From: Bacteroidia bacterium
GTDB lineage: Bacteria > Bacteroidota > Bacteroidia > J057
DNA length: 64,000 nt
Reading direction: 5' to 3'
NCBI GenBank assembly: GCA_030430205.1
Contig: JAUIGE010000006.1
Coordinates: forward strand, 62,001 to 126,000
Shown here: positions 51,533-60,879 of the stretch, one piece after another
Numbering within the stretch: the first letter of the stretch is position 1
Layout of the letters: every line of letters begins with the position of its first letter
Notes under the pieces: model-generated
What the model was told of the DNA's origin: nothing
What the model saw: only the letters and a program-made list of their open reading frames with translations
Databases searched by the model: none
Position numbers and translations under genes: made by a program

Positions 51533-51545
51533 ATCATTGCAAAAA
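51523..51545. promoter_or_regulatory. 9-5-9 inverted repeat, probable Fur/Zur-type operator
   Basis: TTTTTGCAA (51523-51531), CATCA, then TTGCAAAAA (51537-51545) is a perfect dyad. It covers the -33 element of the MerC promoter, so a bound protein would block transcription. The length and AT-rich symmetry fit Fur-family sites. No Fur-family gene lies in the window. Confidence 0.55.
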
Positions 51546-51632
51546 TAAATCTTTCCCTCTGGAGCAACCCTTTGAGCTAAATCTTCTTCTTTTTGAATAT
51601 TCACTTCCTATTTCCACCCATTCCGCTTTATT

Positions 51633-54008
51633 ATGCTAAAAAGCTACTTCAAACTCGCCTGGCGCAGCCTGATCAGAAACAAACTCTCTGCCTTCATCAA
51701 TATCCTGGGTCTTTCCCTGGCCATTGGCAGCGCCATCGTCATCTTCAATTTCATTGAGTTTAGCCTCAACAAAGATGCCTTTCACGAGCAGGCAGAGGAG
51801 ATCTACCTGGTAGAATGCGCCATCACCCGCAATGGCAACGATGCCATCTGGGGCATCAGTCCGGGCCCTTTGGGACCGGCCTTGAAGCAGGATTTTCCGC
51901 AATTGAAGCGGGTAGTACGCCTCAAAAGAGATGCGGCTGTGGTACGCTATGAAGATAAAATTTTTGAGCAAGGGCTGTATTTCGCAGACCAGGGCTTCCT
52001 GGATATGTTCACTTTCCCGCTGGAAAAAGGAGAAAAAAATGCCCTGGATAACCCCAATGCCATTGTATTAAGCAAAAGTGCAGCAGAACGCTTTTTCGGA
52101 GAAAAAGACCCCATGGGCAAAAGCCTGAGCCTCTCTTTTGGTGACTCCACGCAACTGGAGTTTGTCGTGGCAGGGGTAGCTGAAGCTTTCAGCGAAAGGG
52201 CAAGCTTTAGCTTCAATATGCTGATCTCCATGGATCAGTTGAAAAGGGTTCATCCTGAATCCGAAGGAAAGTGGAACGAATGGTACAGTGCGACTTTTGT
52301 GCAAACGGAAAATGGGGCGGAATTGAAAAGCATTGCTCAGCAAATGGATCGCTATCTGGCTGTGCAAAATGAAGCCCGAAAAGACTTTCCTATACATGAA
52401 TTCATTTTTGACAACCTATTGAATCTGACAGAAAGGACAGGCACAGTCCGCATGACCCTTTCGGGTGGGCAGGACCCCAGCGCGTTTTATATACTGGGCA
52501 TGATTGGCATTTTCCTCATTGCCCTGGCCTGCTTCAATTATATCAACATAGCCATTGCCTCCGCTTCAAAAAGATTGAAAGAAATCGGCATCCGGAAAGT
52601 AGTAGGCGGTAGCCGCAAACAATTGATTTTTCAGTTTTTGAGTGAAAATATGCTCACCTGCCTGATCGCCCTCCTGCTGGGCGTCGCCCTGGCAGAGTTT
52701 CTGCTCAATCCCGGCTTCAACTCCTCCGTCAATGACGGCGAGTACCTGCCCATCGCCTATGGGCATGGATGGGCGCTATGGGCCTTTTTGACCTGCCTGC
52801 TGCTGTTTACAGGCTTTGCTGCCGGGGCTTATCCGGCCCTCTATGTTTCTTCTTTTACCCCCGTAAGCATTTTTCGAAAAACCATCAGCCTGGGAGGAAA
52901 ACGCATTTTCACCAAAATCCTGCTTACCCTCCAGTTTGTGCTGGCCTTTTTCCTGATGACTGCGGGCATCGTTTTCACCCAAAATGTCCGCTACCAGGCC
53001 GACAAAGACTGGGGCTATAATCAGGAGCAGGTATTGATCATTCCGTTGGAAGGCTCACGCCAGTTTCACGCCATGCGTGACGCCCTTGCCAGCCAGGCTG
53101 GCGTCCAGGCACTTGCAGGCAGCAAGGGCCATGTGGGCGGATTGCGCTATATAGACGGCATCACCAACAGAGGCACTGCCTATGAGGTCAGTCGCTTTGA
53201 TGTGGGCCCTGACTATATGGATGTCATGGGAATCCGCTTAAAGGAAGGTCGCTTTTTCGATAAAAATTTGCAGGCTGAAGCATCCCAATCCATCATGGTA
53301 AATGAAACCTTTGCCCGTGAATTGGGCTGGGAAAATCCCCTTTCGGAGCAAATAACCATAGATACCACAAGCTACCAGGTGATTGGGGTTGTAGAAGACT
53401 TTCATTACGATGACTTTTTTGATCCTATAGAGCCTACCATCCTGCTTTTCGAACCCAACGAAAGCAACTTTGGCTACCTGACGGCGCGCATAGCCGAGGG
53501 CCAAAACACCCAAACCTTTGAATTTGCTGAAAAATACTGGCTGGAATCGGTGGCACAAACGCCTTTTGAAGGCTTTTTCCAGGACAGCATTTTTGATGAG
53601 TTTTTCCGCGTTTCCAAAGGCATTGGAAATATATTTCTGGTGGTGGCCATCATGGCCATTTTGCTGGCATGCATGGGCCTTTTCGGCCTGGTAAGCCTCA
53701 ATGTGGCGAGCCGCACCAAGGAGTTTAGCGTGCGCAAAATACTCGGTGCCTCCCTCGGCAAGCTCGGCAGCCTGCTCAACCGCGAATTTTTGTGGCTGAT
53801 GATCCTCTGCATCCTGCTGGGGGTCCCCCTCAGCTATTTTATGATTCAGGTCATCCTCGATAGCGTCTTTGCCTTCCACATGGGCGTCAGCGTTTTGCCC
53901 CTTGTCATGTGCAGCCTGATCGTTTTAGTGACGCTTTTGGCCACTATTTCTATCCACCTGTTCAAACTTGCAGCGGTCAATCCGGCTGATGCGCTCAGGG
54001 ATGAATAG
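51633..54008 (+). CDS. FtsX-type ABC transporter permease (MacB-like)
   Basis: A 791-residue inner-membrane protein with the duplicated MacB_PCD/FtsX layout. One N-terminal membrane helix (INILGLSLAIGSAIVIFNF) precedes a periplasmic domain, then three helices with the FtsX signature (RLKEIGIRKVVGGSRKQLIFQF). A second helix/periplasmic domain and three final helices (TKEFSVRKILGASLGKLGSLL) complete it. Bacteroidota have many such permeases, which move no substrate through the membrane but transmit ATPase motion to the periplasm. Its ATPase partner is not in the window, so it is an orphan here. Confidence 0.9.
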   Translation: MLKSYFKLAWRSLIRNKLSAFINILGLSLAIGSAIVIFNFIEFSLNKDAFHEQAEEIYLVECAITRNGNDAIWGISPGPLGPALKQDFPQLKRVVRLKRDAAVVRYEDKIFEQGLYFADQGFLDMFTFPLEKGEKNALDNPNAIVLSKSAAERFFGEKDPMGKSLSLSFGDSTQLEFVVAGVAEAFSERASFSFNMLISMDQLKRVHPESEGKWNEWYSATFVQTENGAELKSIAQQMDRYLAVQNEARKDFPIHEFIFDNLLNLTERTGTVRMTLSGGQDPSAFYILGMIGIFLIALACFNYINIAIASASKRLKEIGIRKVVGGSRKQLIFQFLSENMLTCLIALLLGVALAEFLLNPGFNSSVNDGEYLPIAYGHGWALWAFLTCLLLFTGFAAGAYPALYVSSFTPVSIFRKTISLGGKRIFTKILLTLQFVLAFFLMTAGIVFTQNVRYQADKDWGYNQEQVLIIPLEGSRQFHAMRDALASQAGVQALAGSKGHVGGLRYIDGITNRGTAYEVSRFDVGPDYMDVMGIRLKEGRFFDKNLQAEASQSIMVNETFARELGWENPLSEQITIDTTSYQVIGVVEDFHYDDFFDPIEPTILLFEPNESNFGYLTARIAEGQNTQTFEFAEKYWLESVAQTPFEGFFQDSIFDEFFRVSKGIGNIFLVVAIMAILLACMGLFGLVSLNVASRTKEFSVRKILGASLGKLGSLLNREFLWLMILCILLGVPLSYFMIQVILDSVFAFHMGVSVLPLVMCSLIVLVTLLATISIHLFKLAAVNPADALRDE

Positions 54009-54018
54009 CGGGATCGCT

Positions 54019-55608
54019 TTACCTCTCCAACATATACCCGGCATACCAAATCCGTAAAATGCCTTCAGCCTGGTGATGGTATTGAAAAATATAGCCTTTG
54101 GCATGTGATGGTACCATCTTGTGTTCAAAGCTATCCAAAGTCCCATCGGGCTTTTCAAAATGGTAGTATAAAACCCGTCCGTAAGGATGCCTGAGGCTAT
54201 CTGCCAGGATTTCCGGGGCGAAAAGCAGGGATACTTTTCCTTCTTCGAAAGTCGCTGTGAAAGTAGGCGAAAGGCTGCTGGTGTCGGATGAAAAAAGCTT
54301 TTCAGCCTGTGGCACGCCATAGCCGTGGGCATAGTCATAATAGGGATACAAATGGCCCATTTGCTCTATCAGGGCAAAAATTTCGGCTGCGCTTTTTTCG
54401 GGATGCTTTTGCATCAGGCAGGCCGCAAGGCCCGCAACGATGGGACTGGAAAAAGAAGTGCCCTGGCCACTTCCATACTTCCCGCCCAGGCGGGGAAGCA
54501 GCACATAAGCCGGGGCCGTGACATTTGGCTTCATCACGCCCTCGCTATTGGGTCCGTAGGAGCTGAAACGGATGCGGTATGGCAAAAAAGTCAAAGTCCC
54601 GCCTACCGAGAGCACATCGGGATTGTCTCCCGGAGAACTCATATAATGCCATTTGGAGGCACCTTCGTTTCCGACGCTGGTGATCACCAACATGCCTTTG
54701 GAAGCCGCCATGCTGGCGGCCTGACTCACCCGCGTGCTGCGGCCATTCATATCCGCATAGCTGTACTCCTTGCTGTAACCCAGCGAACTATTGATGATAT
54801 CGGCCCCCATGCTGTCGGCCCATTCAGCGGCTGCCAGCCAGTGGTCTTCTTCTATGGTTCTTTCCCATAATTTGTGCTCGGTCCGGGCCAGCAAAAATTC
54901 CGCTTCCGGCGCCATGCCGATCCAGCGATCATCATATTTACCTGCTATACAACCTAATACGCCCAATCCATGCCAGCTATGGGTGTACACATCCTGCCGC
55001 TCTTTGTAGAAATTTCGCGTAGCGATTACCTGGCCCTTCCGCCACAGATGCTGCAGGGCAGGATGCGTTTCCGCCTCTTTGAAGCCTGCGTCAATGACCG
55101 CAATGCGCACCCCCTGGCCATTGAGGCCAGCCTCGCGCAGGCGCTCTGCCTGCATCTGCTCACGCTGGAGCGTGAGCAGGGTATCCAGCTCCACATCGGA
55201 GCTGTCAGAGCGGGTTGAAGGCAGCGAAGCTGCTGTGGGGGATAGAGAAAAGAGGCCTTCAAAGGCCTCCACCCTGCTGACATAGGTCAGCTTCTTCACT
55301 TGCTCGATTTGTGCAGGCGTAGCCTGCACGGAGAGGGCGTTGAGCCACCTCAGCCGATAGCGAATTTCATTCACCTCCTGCCCTACTCCCGCGATATAGA
55401 TCGCATTCACAGGCCAGTCGCTTTTGTCCCAGCTGATCTGCTGGCGCTCCCTCCTCAAAATCGCCTTAGGCGAAAACTGCTCACCTGGGCAAAAGTCACC
55501 TTCTACTTTGTCTTTAAAAAAGACGTAATACCCACTTTCTTCCTGTCCCCAGGCGCCCAACGCAACATATAACCAAAAAAACAGTAGCAATAATGGTCGT
55601 TTCCTCAT
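54019..55608 (-). CDS. S8 (subtilisin-like) serine peptidase
   Basis: A 529-residue exported protease with a signal peptide (PLLLLFFWLYVALGAWG). The catalytic triad is Asp173 (AVIDAGF), His213 (SWHGLGVLG) and Ser385 (GTSFSSPIVAG), with the oxyanion Asn314 in SVGNEG. The first 150 residues resemble an inhibitor propeptide. The last 90 residues form a beta domain without a clear T9SS sorting sequence, so it may stay in the periplasm. It converges on the ABC permease gene, with 10 bases between the stop codons. Confidence 0.92.
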   Translation of the reverse strand: MRKRPLLLLFFWLYVALGAWGQEESGYYVFFKDKVEGDFCPGEQFSPKAILRRERQQISWDKSDWPVNAIYIAGVGQEVNEIRYRLRWLNALSVQATPAQIEQVKKLTYVSRVEAFEGLFSLSPTAASLPSTRSDSSDVELDTLLTLQREQMQAERLREAGLNGQGVRIAVIDAGFKEAETHPALQHLWRKGQVIATRNFYKERQDVYTHSWHGLGVLGCIAGKYDDRWIGMAPEAEFLLARTEHKLWERTIEEDHWLAAAEWADSMGADIINSSLGYSKEYSYADMNGRSTRVSQAASMAASKGMLVITSVGNEGASKWHYMSSPGDNPDVLSVGGTLTFLPYRIRFSSYGPNSEGVMKPNVTAPAYVLLPRLGGKYGSGQGTSFSSPIVAGLAACLMQKHPEKSAAEIFALIEQMGHLYPYYDYAHGYGVPQAEKLFSSDTSSLSPTFTATFEEGKVSLLFAPEILADSLRHPYGRVLYYHFEKPDGTLDSFEHKMVPSHAKGYIFQYHHQAEGILRIWYAGYMLER

Positions 55609-55680
55609 AACAAAAAGTTATCTTTAAAACTTAAGCTTAACAAGGATTAGCTATAAAAATCCTTTTTACCCAAATCAATC

Positions 55681-55728
55681 ATCTGCTAATCTACACATCT
55701 CCTAATCTGCTCATCTTCTAATTCTCCC
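55681..55728 (+). repeat. Three tandem 16-bp units before the CPBP gene
   Basis: Units ATCTGCTAATCTACAC, ATCTCCTAATCTGCTC and ATCTTCTAATTCTCCC stand head to tail and end 3 bases before the ATG at 55732. They occupy the place of the ribosome-binding region. Confidence 0.8.
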
Positions 55729-55731
55729 CCC

Positions 55732-56706
55732 ATGAATTTTCGCAATATAATCGCCTTCCTCGCTCTTAGCTTCGCCATCAGTGGTGCTGCCTTCTTTTTT
55801 GCCAGAAAACTGGAACTGGAGGATATGTTTTCCCTGGTGCTTCTCATTTTCCTGACGATCGTTCAACTATGGGGACCAGGCATTGCGGCCATCATTGTGC
55901 AAAAAAAGCTGAAAAAAGGAAGTTTGAAAGAATTGGGATACAGATCTGGAAGATTGAACGTAAAATGGTTGATCGGAAGTGCGCTCGCACCGATAATTGT
56001 TCTCCTGGGTACCCTCGGCGTGGTTTATATCGCTGGCAATCTATTGGGCTTTGACAGCTTTGGCCGGGTCGATCTGACCGCAGGCGCTGCCTATACCAGC
56101 CAGATTTTTGAAGGCTGGAATGCCCATGCCTATATATTCGAAAACCTTCAACAAAGCCTCAATGAGGTTTTTAACCTGCTGTTGATTTTTGCGGATTCGG
56201 GTAAATGGGGCGCTTTTCTCCAGCTTTTCCTGATCCTGACCCTGGTAGGGGCGACTTTCCTTGTGCCATTTATGATGGGCGAAGAGCTGGGATTTCGCGG
56301 ATTGCTGCTGAAAGAAACCCAGTCCCTGGGTTTTTTGGGTAGTGGGTTGGTCTCAGGCACCGCCTGGGGCGTATGGAGCATCATGCCCTTTATGATGATT
56401 GGCTATTGGGACTTGCCCATTATGCTGACAGCTATCGGTAGCTGTATTGCTTTGTCTTTTGTACTGAGTTTCCTGAGTCTGAAATCAGGCAGCCTTTTTG
56501 CCACGGCAGCCTTCAGAGGCATTGTTGCCCTCTATGGCGCCCTGCTGGGCTTTTTTGTCGTCTCAGGCGAAGCCCACATCAACGGCCTGGGCGGCCTGGC
56601 AGGCAGCATTTTCTTCCTCTTTGTTACCTACCTGATTTTGTTGAATGCAAAAGAGTTCGTAGCAAAATTTCCCTCTCTAAGCTACCTTCCAGAACCAGAA
56701 GAATAA
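55732..56706 (+). CDS. CPBP-family membrane protein, probably inactive
   Basis: A 324-residue inner-membrane protein with about eight membrane segments. It has the first motif of CPBP intramembrane metalloproteases, MGEELGFRG (Glu184, Glu185, Arg189). The second motif, normally a Trp-rich helix ending in a His ligand, reads AWGVWSIMPF with Ser216 at the His position. The third motif, normally His-x3-Asn/Asp, reads ATAAFRGIVALYG with no His. With two metal ligands lost it probably does not cleave peptides and may keep a binding role. Three 16-bp repeats stand just before the start codon. Confidence 0.75.
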   Translation: MNFRNIIAFLALSFAISGAAFFFARKLELEDMFSLVLLIFLTIVQLWGPGIAAIIVQKKLKKGSLKELGYRSGRLNVKWLIGSALAPIIVLLGTLGVVYIAGNLLGFDSFGRVDLTAGAAYTSQIFEGWNAHAYIFENLQQSLNEVFNLLLIFADSGKWGAFLQLFLILTLVGATFLVPFMMGEELGFRGLLLKETQSLGFLGSGLVSGTAWGVWSIMPFMMIGYWDLPIMLTAIGSCIALSFVLSFLSLKSGSLFATAAFRGIVALYGALLGFFVVSGEAHINGLGGLAGSIFFLFVTYLILLNAKEFVAKFPSLSYLPEPEE

Positions 56707-56716
56707 CATCCTTTCA

Positions 56717-59341
56717 TCAAAAAGCCCGATCCTGCCACCTGCTCTGCTTCTGGATGCGCAAATCCTTGAGGGTAGAACTTCGTACCGCGATCGTCAGCAC
56801 ATAGCTTTGCTGGGTTCCAAAAGGTGTCACATCAAATGACATATCCCAGCAATGCAGGTCCCGCCGCACCGAGAAGCGGGTGAGGGTGATTTCCTTATTG
56901 GTAAAATCATAACCCGTATTGTAGGTGATTTTCCACTTGGGGGTGATGCTAAAATCGCCTGAGAGGCGAAGGGTTTGGGTCACTTTGGCGGCCAAAGCAG
57001 TGCTGCGGGCATACTGCAGGTTATAGCCCAGGGTCATAGACCAGGGAATATCAAAATCTACATAATCGTAGATCAGGTTGCGGATCATTTCATATTCCTG
57101 CTGATCGAATCCCTTGGAAGCCACTTTTCCTCTTGCCTGCTTGGCAGAAAAGCGGGTATTCATGCTTACACGCGCAGACGTAATACGCCCCAGGCGATTA
57201 TTAACTGCCCATTCGTATTGGGAAGAGCGATAGCCGATGGTATCCGTATCGCCCCTGAAAGCCAGGGCATAGGGATCCATCGTGGCATTGCCCGTGATAT
57301 TCAATTTTCGGTTAAACAAGGTCGTCTGAGCCGCCAGGTTGAAGGGAGCCAGGTTAAAACTGTCAGCCGCCAGGTTGTAGCTGCTGTTGAGGCTCAGGCG
57401 ATCCAATATGCGGACGCGCTCAAATTTGTCCTTTTTGTCATCAAAATCGGGTTCATAGCTTTCCTTTTTCCTGTACCGCATCTCCAATACATTACTCAGC
57501 CCGAAGGTGATAGACTGCGACTCTCCCGGGCTGGGACTGCCATATACGGCCCCCTGGAAGCGGTTATAGGTAGCTATATCTCCTTCCCGATTGGTTTGTA
57601 CATCGCGGTAATAGCCAAAACGCGGATCAGAAAAATCGGGATTCAGGGAGTAGCCCAGAGAAGGGATAATTTGCTGCCGAAAAACGATCTCTTTTTTCGA
57701 TTTATACAAATTGTAAAAGGCATAGAGCGTGGTCGTCGCGCTGGTGTTAAAGTTAAAATCCCGTGCCGTAAAAAATCCAGGGACCATGATATCTTCGGTC
57801 TTGCCTTCTACCCGGTTATACACCCGCCTCAATTCCTCAAAATACCAGAATTCACGGTAATTGAAGTTGACAGGCACATTGATGTAATTCAACAGGCGAA
57901 AGGTGGTCCCCACCGTTGAGCGGTGACGAATGCCATTTTTGAAGAAGTCGTTGTTGTTAAGGGTTTCTATATCTGTGCTGTCCTCGGGATTGACCAAAAA
58001 GGTCTGACCCGTGGGATCAAAGAGGATGGGCAAAAAGAGGGAATCCGGGATATTGGCAAGCTGGTTGGTTCCTTCCATACCGTAGGTGACGCCTAACTGG
58101 CGCAGCCAATCGAGTCCTTTGCCTCCATCTATGCGCTTAAATGGCTGCTGCCTGCTCATTTGCAGGTTCATATTGGGCAGCGTCATATTGACGGTTTGGC
58201 GTTTGACATCCTGGTTGTGGCTCAGTGCCACTGTAAGATTGAAAGGATTGAAGGAGGTCGAAAAATTGACCGAGGAGTTCAGCGTATTTGTCAAAACATC
58301 ATTGGGGTCATAGCTGAGGCGCTCCAGGTATTTGGAGTTACTGAGGTTGACAGAGGCATTGAAACTGGTTTTGGGCGAAATAGGCTGCCGGTGACTCCAT
58401 GTCAGGCGCCAGCCTGCGGTCTTGGAATAATCAGGATCTGTAAAATCCTCTGTCTTTTCCCCAAAACGCTGCACGCTATAGTCCGCAGAGAACCTTCCGC
58501 TAAATTTATAGCGGACATTGTAAGAGGTACGCATGCCCAGCCGCCATCCACCGCGGGTATAAATATCCCCTTCCACCAACAGGTCCGCATAATCGCCCAG
58601 GCCTCTATAGTAGCCCAGGCCTCTCAAAAAGAAGCCCCGGTCCTGCGCTTCGCCATATTGAGGCAATACGATACCATTTTTCTGCTTTTCGCCAGTATTC
58701 GTAGGGAAAAAGCCGAAAGGCACATAAAATGGAAGAGGGAAATCTTCGATGACCAAACGCAAAGGGCCGCTGATGACCTGCTTATCGGGTATAAGCTTCA
58801 ATTTGCGGGATTCTATATAGTAATGGGGATGCTCCAGGTCGCAGGTAGTGTATTTTCCTCCTTTGACATGGATCGAACCATCATCCTGAAGTTTTGCTAC
58901 ATCAGCCAGTATATCGCCTTCTCCCTGTTTGGTGCGTCCTCCACGGATGATCGCCTTTTCCGTCTTGAAATTGTAGCGCATCTCCTGGGCCTCAAAGGTC
59001 TGATCCTTCTGGGTAAAAACGGGATTGCCCGTCGAATCACCCGGATTGCTGGCATGAAGGGTCTGGTCGTTAAAATCTATCCATACCCTTGCTGCCTGCA
59101 GCTTGATGTCTTCATAGCTGACAGTGACATCTCCATAGAGATACAGCACATTGTTTTTCACATCCAAAACACTGGAGTCCCGAGCAGTATAGATGACTTC
59201 TGACTGAAAATCACTGTCCTTTTTCAGCTTTTCCTGTCTTTCTTTGCCTAAATCTACTTTTGAAGCTGTTTGTATAGTATCCACTTGCGCCCAAAGGCAG
59301 ATGGGAGCCCAAACAACAAAAAGAATGAACAGCTTTCTCAT
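56717..59341 (-). CDS. lptD: LPS-assembly outer-membrane protein LptD
   Basis: The outer-membrane part of the lipopolysaccharide export machine. The 874-residue protein starts with a signal peptide (LFILFVVWAPICLWA); ATG 59341 gives this, while the frame is open for 40 more codons upstream. An OstA/LptA-like beta-jellyroll (VLYLYGDVTVSYEDIKLQAA, MRYNFKTEKAIIRGGRTKQG) is followed by a long barrel domain (LVIEDFPLPFYVPFGFFP, then many alternating strands). The match is to the Bacteroidota OstA/LptD type, which is distant from the E. coli protein. It is divergent from an amidase gene. Confidence 0.85.
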   Translation of the reverse strand: MRKLFILFVVWAPICLWAQVDTIQTASKVDLGKERQEKLKKDSDFQSEVIYTARDSSVLDVKNNVLYLYGDVTVSYEDIKLQAARVWIDFNDQTLHASNPGDSTGNPVFTQKDQTFEAQEMRYNFKTEKAIIRGGRTKQGEGDILADVAKLQDDGSIHVKGGKYTTCDLEHPHYYIESRKLKLIPDKQVISGPLRLVIEDFPLPFYVPFGFFPTNTGEKQKNGIVLPQYGEAQDRGFFLRGLGYYRGLGDYADLLVEGDIYTRGGWRLGMRTSYNVRYKFSGRFSADYSVQRFGEKTEDFTDPDYSKTAGWRLTWSHRQPISPKTSFNASVNLSNSKYLERLSYDPNDVLTNTLNSSVNFSTSFNPFNLTVALSHNQDVKRQTVNMTLPNMNLQMSRQQPFKRIDGGKGLDWLRQLGVTYGMEGTNQLANIPDSLFLPILFDPTGQTFLVNPEDSTDIETLNNNDFFKNGIRHRSTVGTTFRLLNYINVPVNFNYREFWYFEELRRVYNRVEGKTEDIMVPGFFTARDFNFNTSATTTLYAFYNLYKSKKEIVFRQQIIPSLGYSLNPDFSDPRFGYYRDVQTNREGDIATYNRFQGAVYGSPSPGESQSITFGLSNVLEMRYRKKESYEPDFDDKKDKFERVRILDRLSLNSSYNLAADSFNLAPFNLAAQTTLFNRKLNITGNATMDPYALAFRGDTDTIGYRSSQYEWAVNNRLGRITSARVSMNTRFSAKQARGKVASKGFDQQEYEMIRNLIYDYVDFDIPWSMTLGYNLQYARSTALAAKVTQTLRLSGDFSITPKWKITYNTGYDFTNKEITLTRFSVRRDLHCWDMSFDVTPFGTQQSYVLTIAVRSSTLKDLRIQKQSRWQDRAF

Positions 59342-59467
59342 GAAGAAATGCCACGATTTTGAGAAAATGACTAATTTTATGCCCGGATGAATAAGATATA
59401 CCAAGATTAAGTACAATCTTAAACCAATTATTAAAGTTAAGAAGAATAATCTAACCCGCATAAGAAC

Positions 59468-60253
59468 GTGAAAGTAAATCGTATCGTTGTTTGGTTGATT
59501 CTTTTAATAGGCGTGTGGTTCACTTCTTTCAGGCTCCCGCCTGAAGATCTATCCAACGGATATATTAAAACCATCATCATTGACCCGGGCCATGGGGGAA
59601 AAGATCCCGGAGCAGTAGGCAAAACATACCGGGAGAAAGACATTGCCTTGAAAATCGGCATAGAGTTGCGTGATCTTATCCGCAAATATGCCCCTGATTT
59701 GCGCGTGGTGCTTACCCGCGGCGATGACACTTTCATCGAGCTGCACCAGCGAGGCAAGATCGCCCAGGCATACAAAGGCGACTTCTTTGTGAGCATCCAC
59801 TGCGACGCCAGTGTAAGCACTTCCGCTTTTGGCTCATCCACCTATATTTTAGGGGTAAACCAGGGCCAGGAGCGCTATCGCTCCTATATTCGCGAAAACC
59901 AATCGGTCCTTTTCGAAGAAAACTACGACCAGATGTATGACGGCTTTGACCCGAATTCACCGGAAAGCTACATCATGTTTCGAGTCATGCGAAATGTTTT
60001 CCGCCAGGAGAGTATGTACCTCGCCGACAAGGTTCAGCGCAATGTGGAGACCCGCCTTCAGCGCAAAAACAGAGGCGTAAAGCAAGGGCCCTTTATTGTC
60101 CTGTGGGCATCGGCTATGCCAGCCATTCTTTGCGAAACAGGCTTTATTACCAATACGGATGATGAAAAATTTCTTGCCTCAGAGACAGGGCAGGTTTTTA
60201 TCGCCTCGTCGATCTACCGGGCAATACGGGATTACAACCATGAGTTGGAATAG
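59468..60253 (+). CDS. N-acetylmuramoyl-L-alanine amidase (Amidase_3)
   Basis: It cuts the amide bond between MurNAc and the stem peptide of peptidoglycan. The 261-residue protein has an N-terminal hydrophobic segment (RIVVWLILLIGVWFTSF), a signal peptide or anchor, and the zinc site His42 (DPGHGG), Glu56 (REKDIA) and His111 (SIHCDA), with catalytic Glu223 (LCETGFITN). No LysM or AMIN domain is present. It starts with GTG; no ATG lies between the upstream in-frame stop and this codon. It is divergent from lptD, so both envelope genes share a 126-base promoter region. Confidence 0.92.
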   Translation: MKVNRIVVWLILLIGVWFTSFRLPPEDLSNGYIKTIIIDPGHGGKDPGAVGKTYREKDIALKIGIELRDLIRKYAPDLRVVLTRGDDTFIELHQRGKIAQAYKGDFFVSIHCDASVSTSAFGSSTYILGVNQGQERYRSYIRENQSVLFEENYDQMYDGFDPNSPESYIMFRVMRNVFRQESMYLADKVQRNVETRLQRKNRGVKQGPFIVLWASAMPAILCETGFITNTDDEKFLASETGQVFIASSIYRAIRDYNHELE

Positions 60254-60261
60254 GCTGTATG

Positions 60262-60879
60262 CTAAAGCTGCTTCTTCATCGCTTTCAGCTCCTGGCTGAG
60301 AAGCTCACGGGCACGGAAAAGCTGTGCTTTTACGGTTCCTAAGGGGATCTGGAGCTCGTTAGCCACTTCTTCATAGGATAGCTCCTGGAAGTAGCGCAAA
60401 TCTACCAGCGTCCTGTATTTTTCGGGCAAACGATCTATGGCTTTGGCCAGGTACTGCTTGCGCTGCTTTTTGAGCATGGTTTGGTTAGGATCCAGGTCGT
60501 TGTCCCTGACATCAAAACGCATGCTGCTCCCATCATCGCCCTCCATGGGCTGGTCAATGGAAACCGTTGAAACCCGTTTTTTACGGATAAAATCTATACA
60601 ATTGTTGGTCGCAATCCGAAATAACCAGGTCGAAAAGGCGTATTTGGAATCAAATTTATGAATGGAAACGAAAGCCTTCGCAAAAGCCTCCTGGGTAAGA
60701 TCCTCGGCATCATCGGGATTCTTCACCATCTTGAGCAGCATGTAATAGACTGATTTCCGATACTTGCTTTCAAGCGTTTCAAAAGCCTTTTCTGTACCCT
60801 CCTTCGCATCTGCTACCAGCTTACGATCTTCTAAAGTATTTTTGGAGACTTTTGGGGTATTTTTTTCTTCTTCTTCCAT
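60262..60879 (-). CDS. Sigma-70-family RNA polymerase sigma factor (ECF type)
   Basis: A 205-residue sigma factor with region 2 (ESKYRKSVYYMLLKMVKNPDDAEDLTQEAF, then FSTWLFRIATNNCIDFIRKK) and region 4 (LPEKYRTLVDLRYFQELSYEEVANELQIPLGTVKAQLFRARELL). A short acidic linker lies between them. The start codon lies inside the end of the glycosyltransferase gene (49 bases overlap), so the two are translationally coupled. No anti-sigma factor gene follows, unlike FecI- or RpoE-type systems; the gene converges on the amidase. Confidence 0.93.
   Translation of the reverse strand: MEEEEKNTPKVSKNTLEDRKLVADAKEGTEKAFETLESKYRKSVYYMLLKMVKNPDDAEDLTQEAFAKAFVSIHKFDSKYAFSTWLFRIATNNCIDFIRKKRVSTVSIDQPMEGDDGSSMRFDVRDNDLDPNQTMLKKQRKQYLAKAIDRLPEKYRTLVDLRYFQELSYEEVANELQIPLGTVKAQLFRARELLSQELKAMKKQL

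Noticed and set aside
58160-59203. 347-codon plus-strand frame opposite lptD
   Set aside because: The minus strand clearly encodes LptD with a signal peptide and OstA-like motifs; the opposite frame is a shadow.
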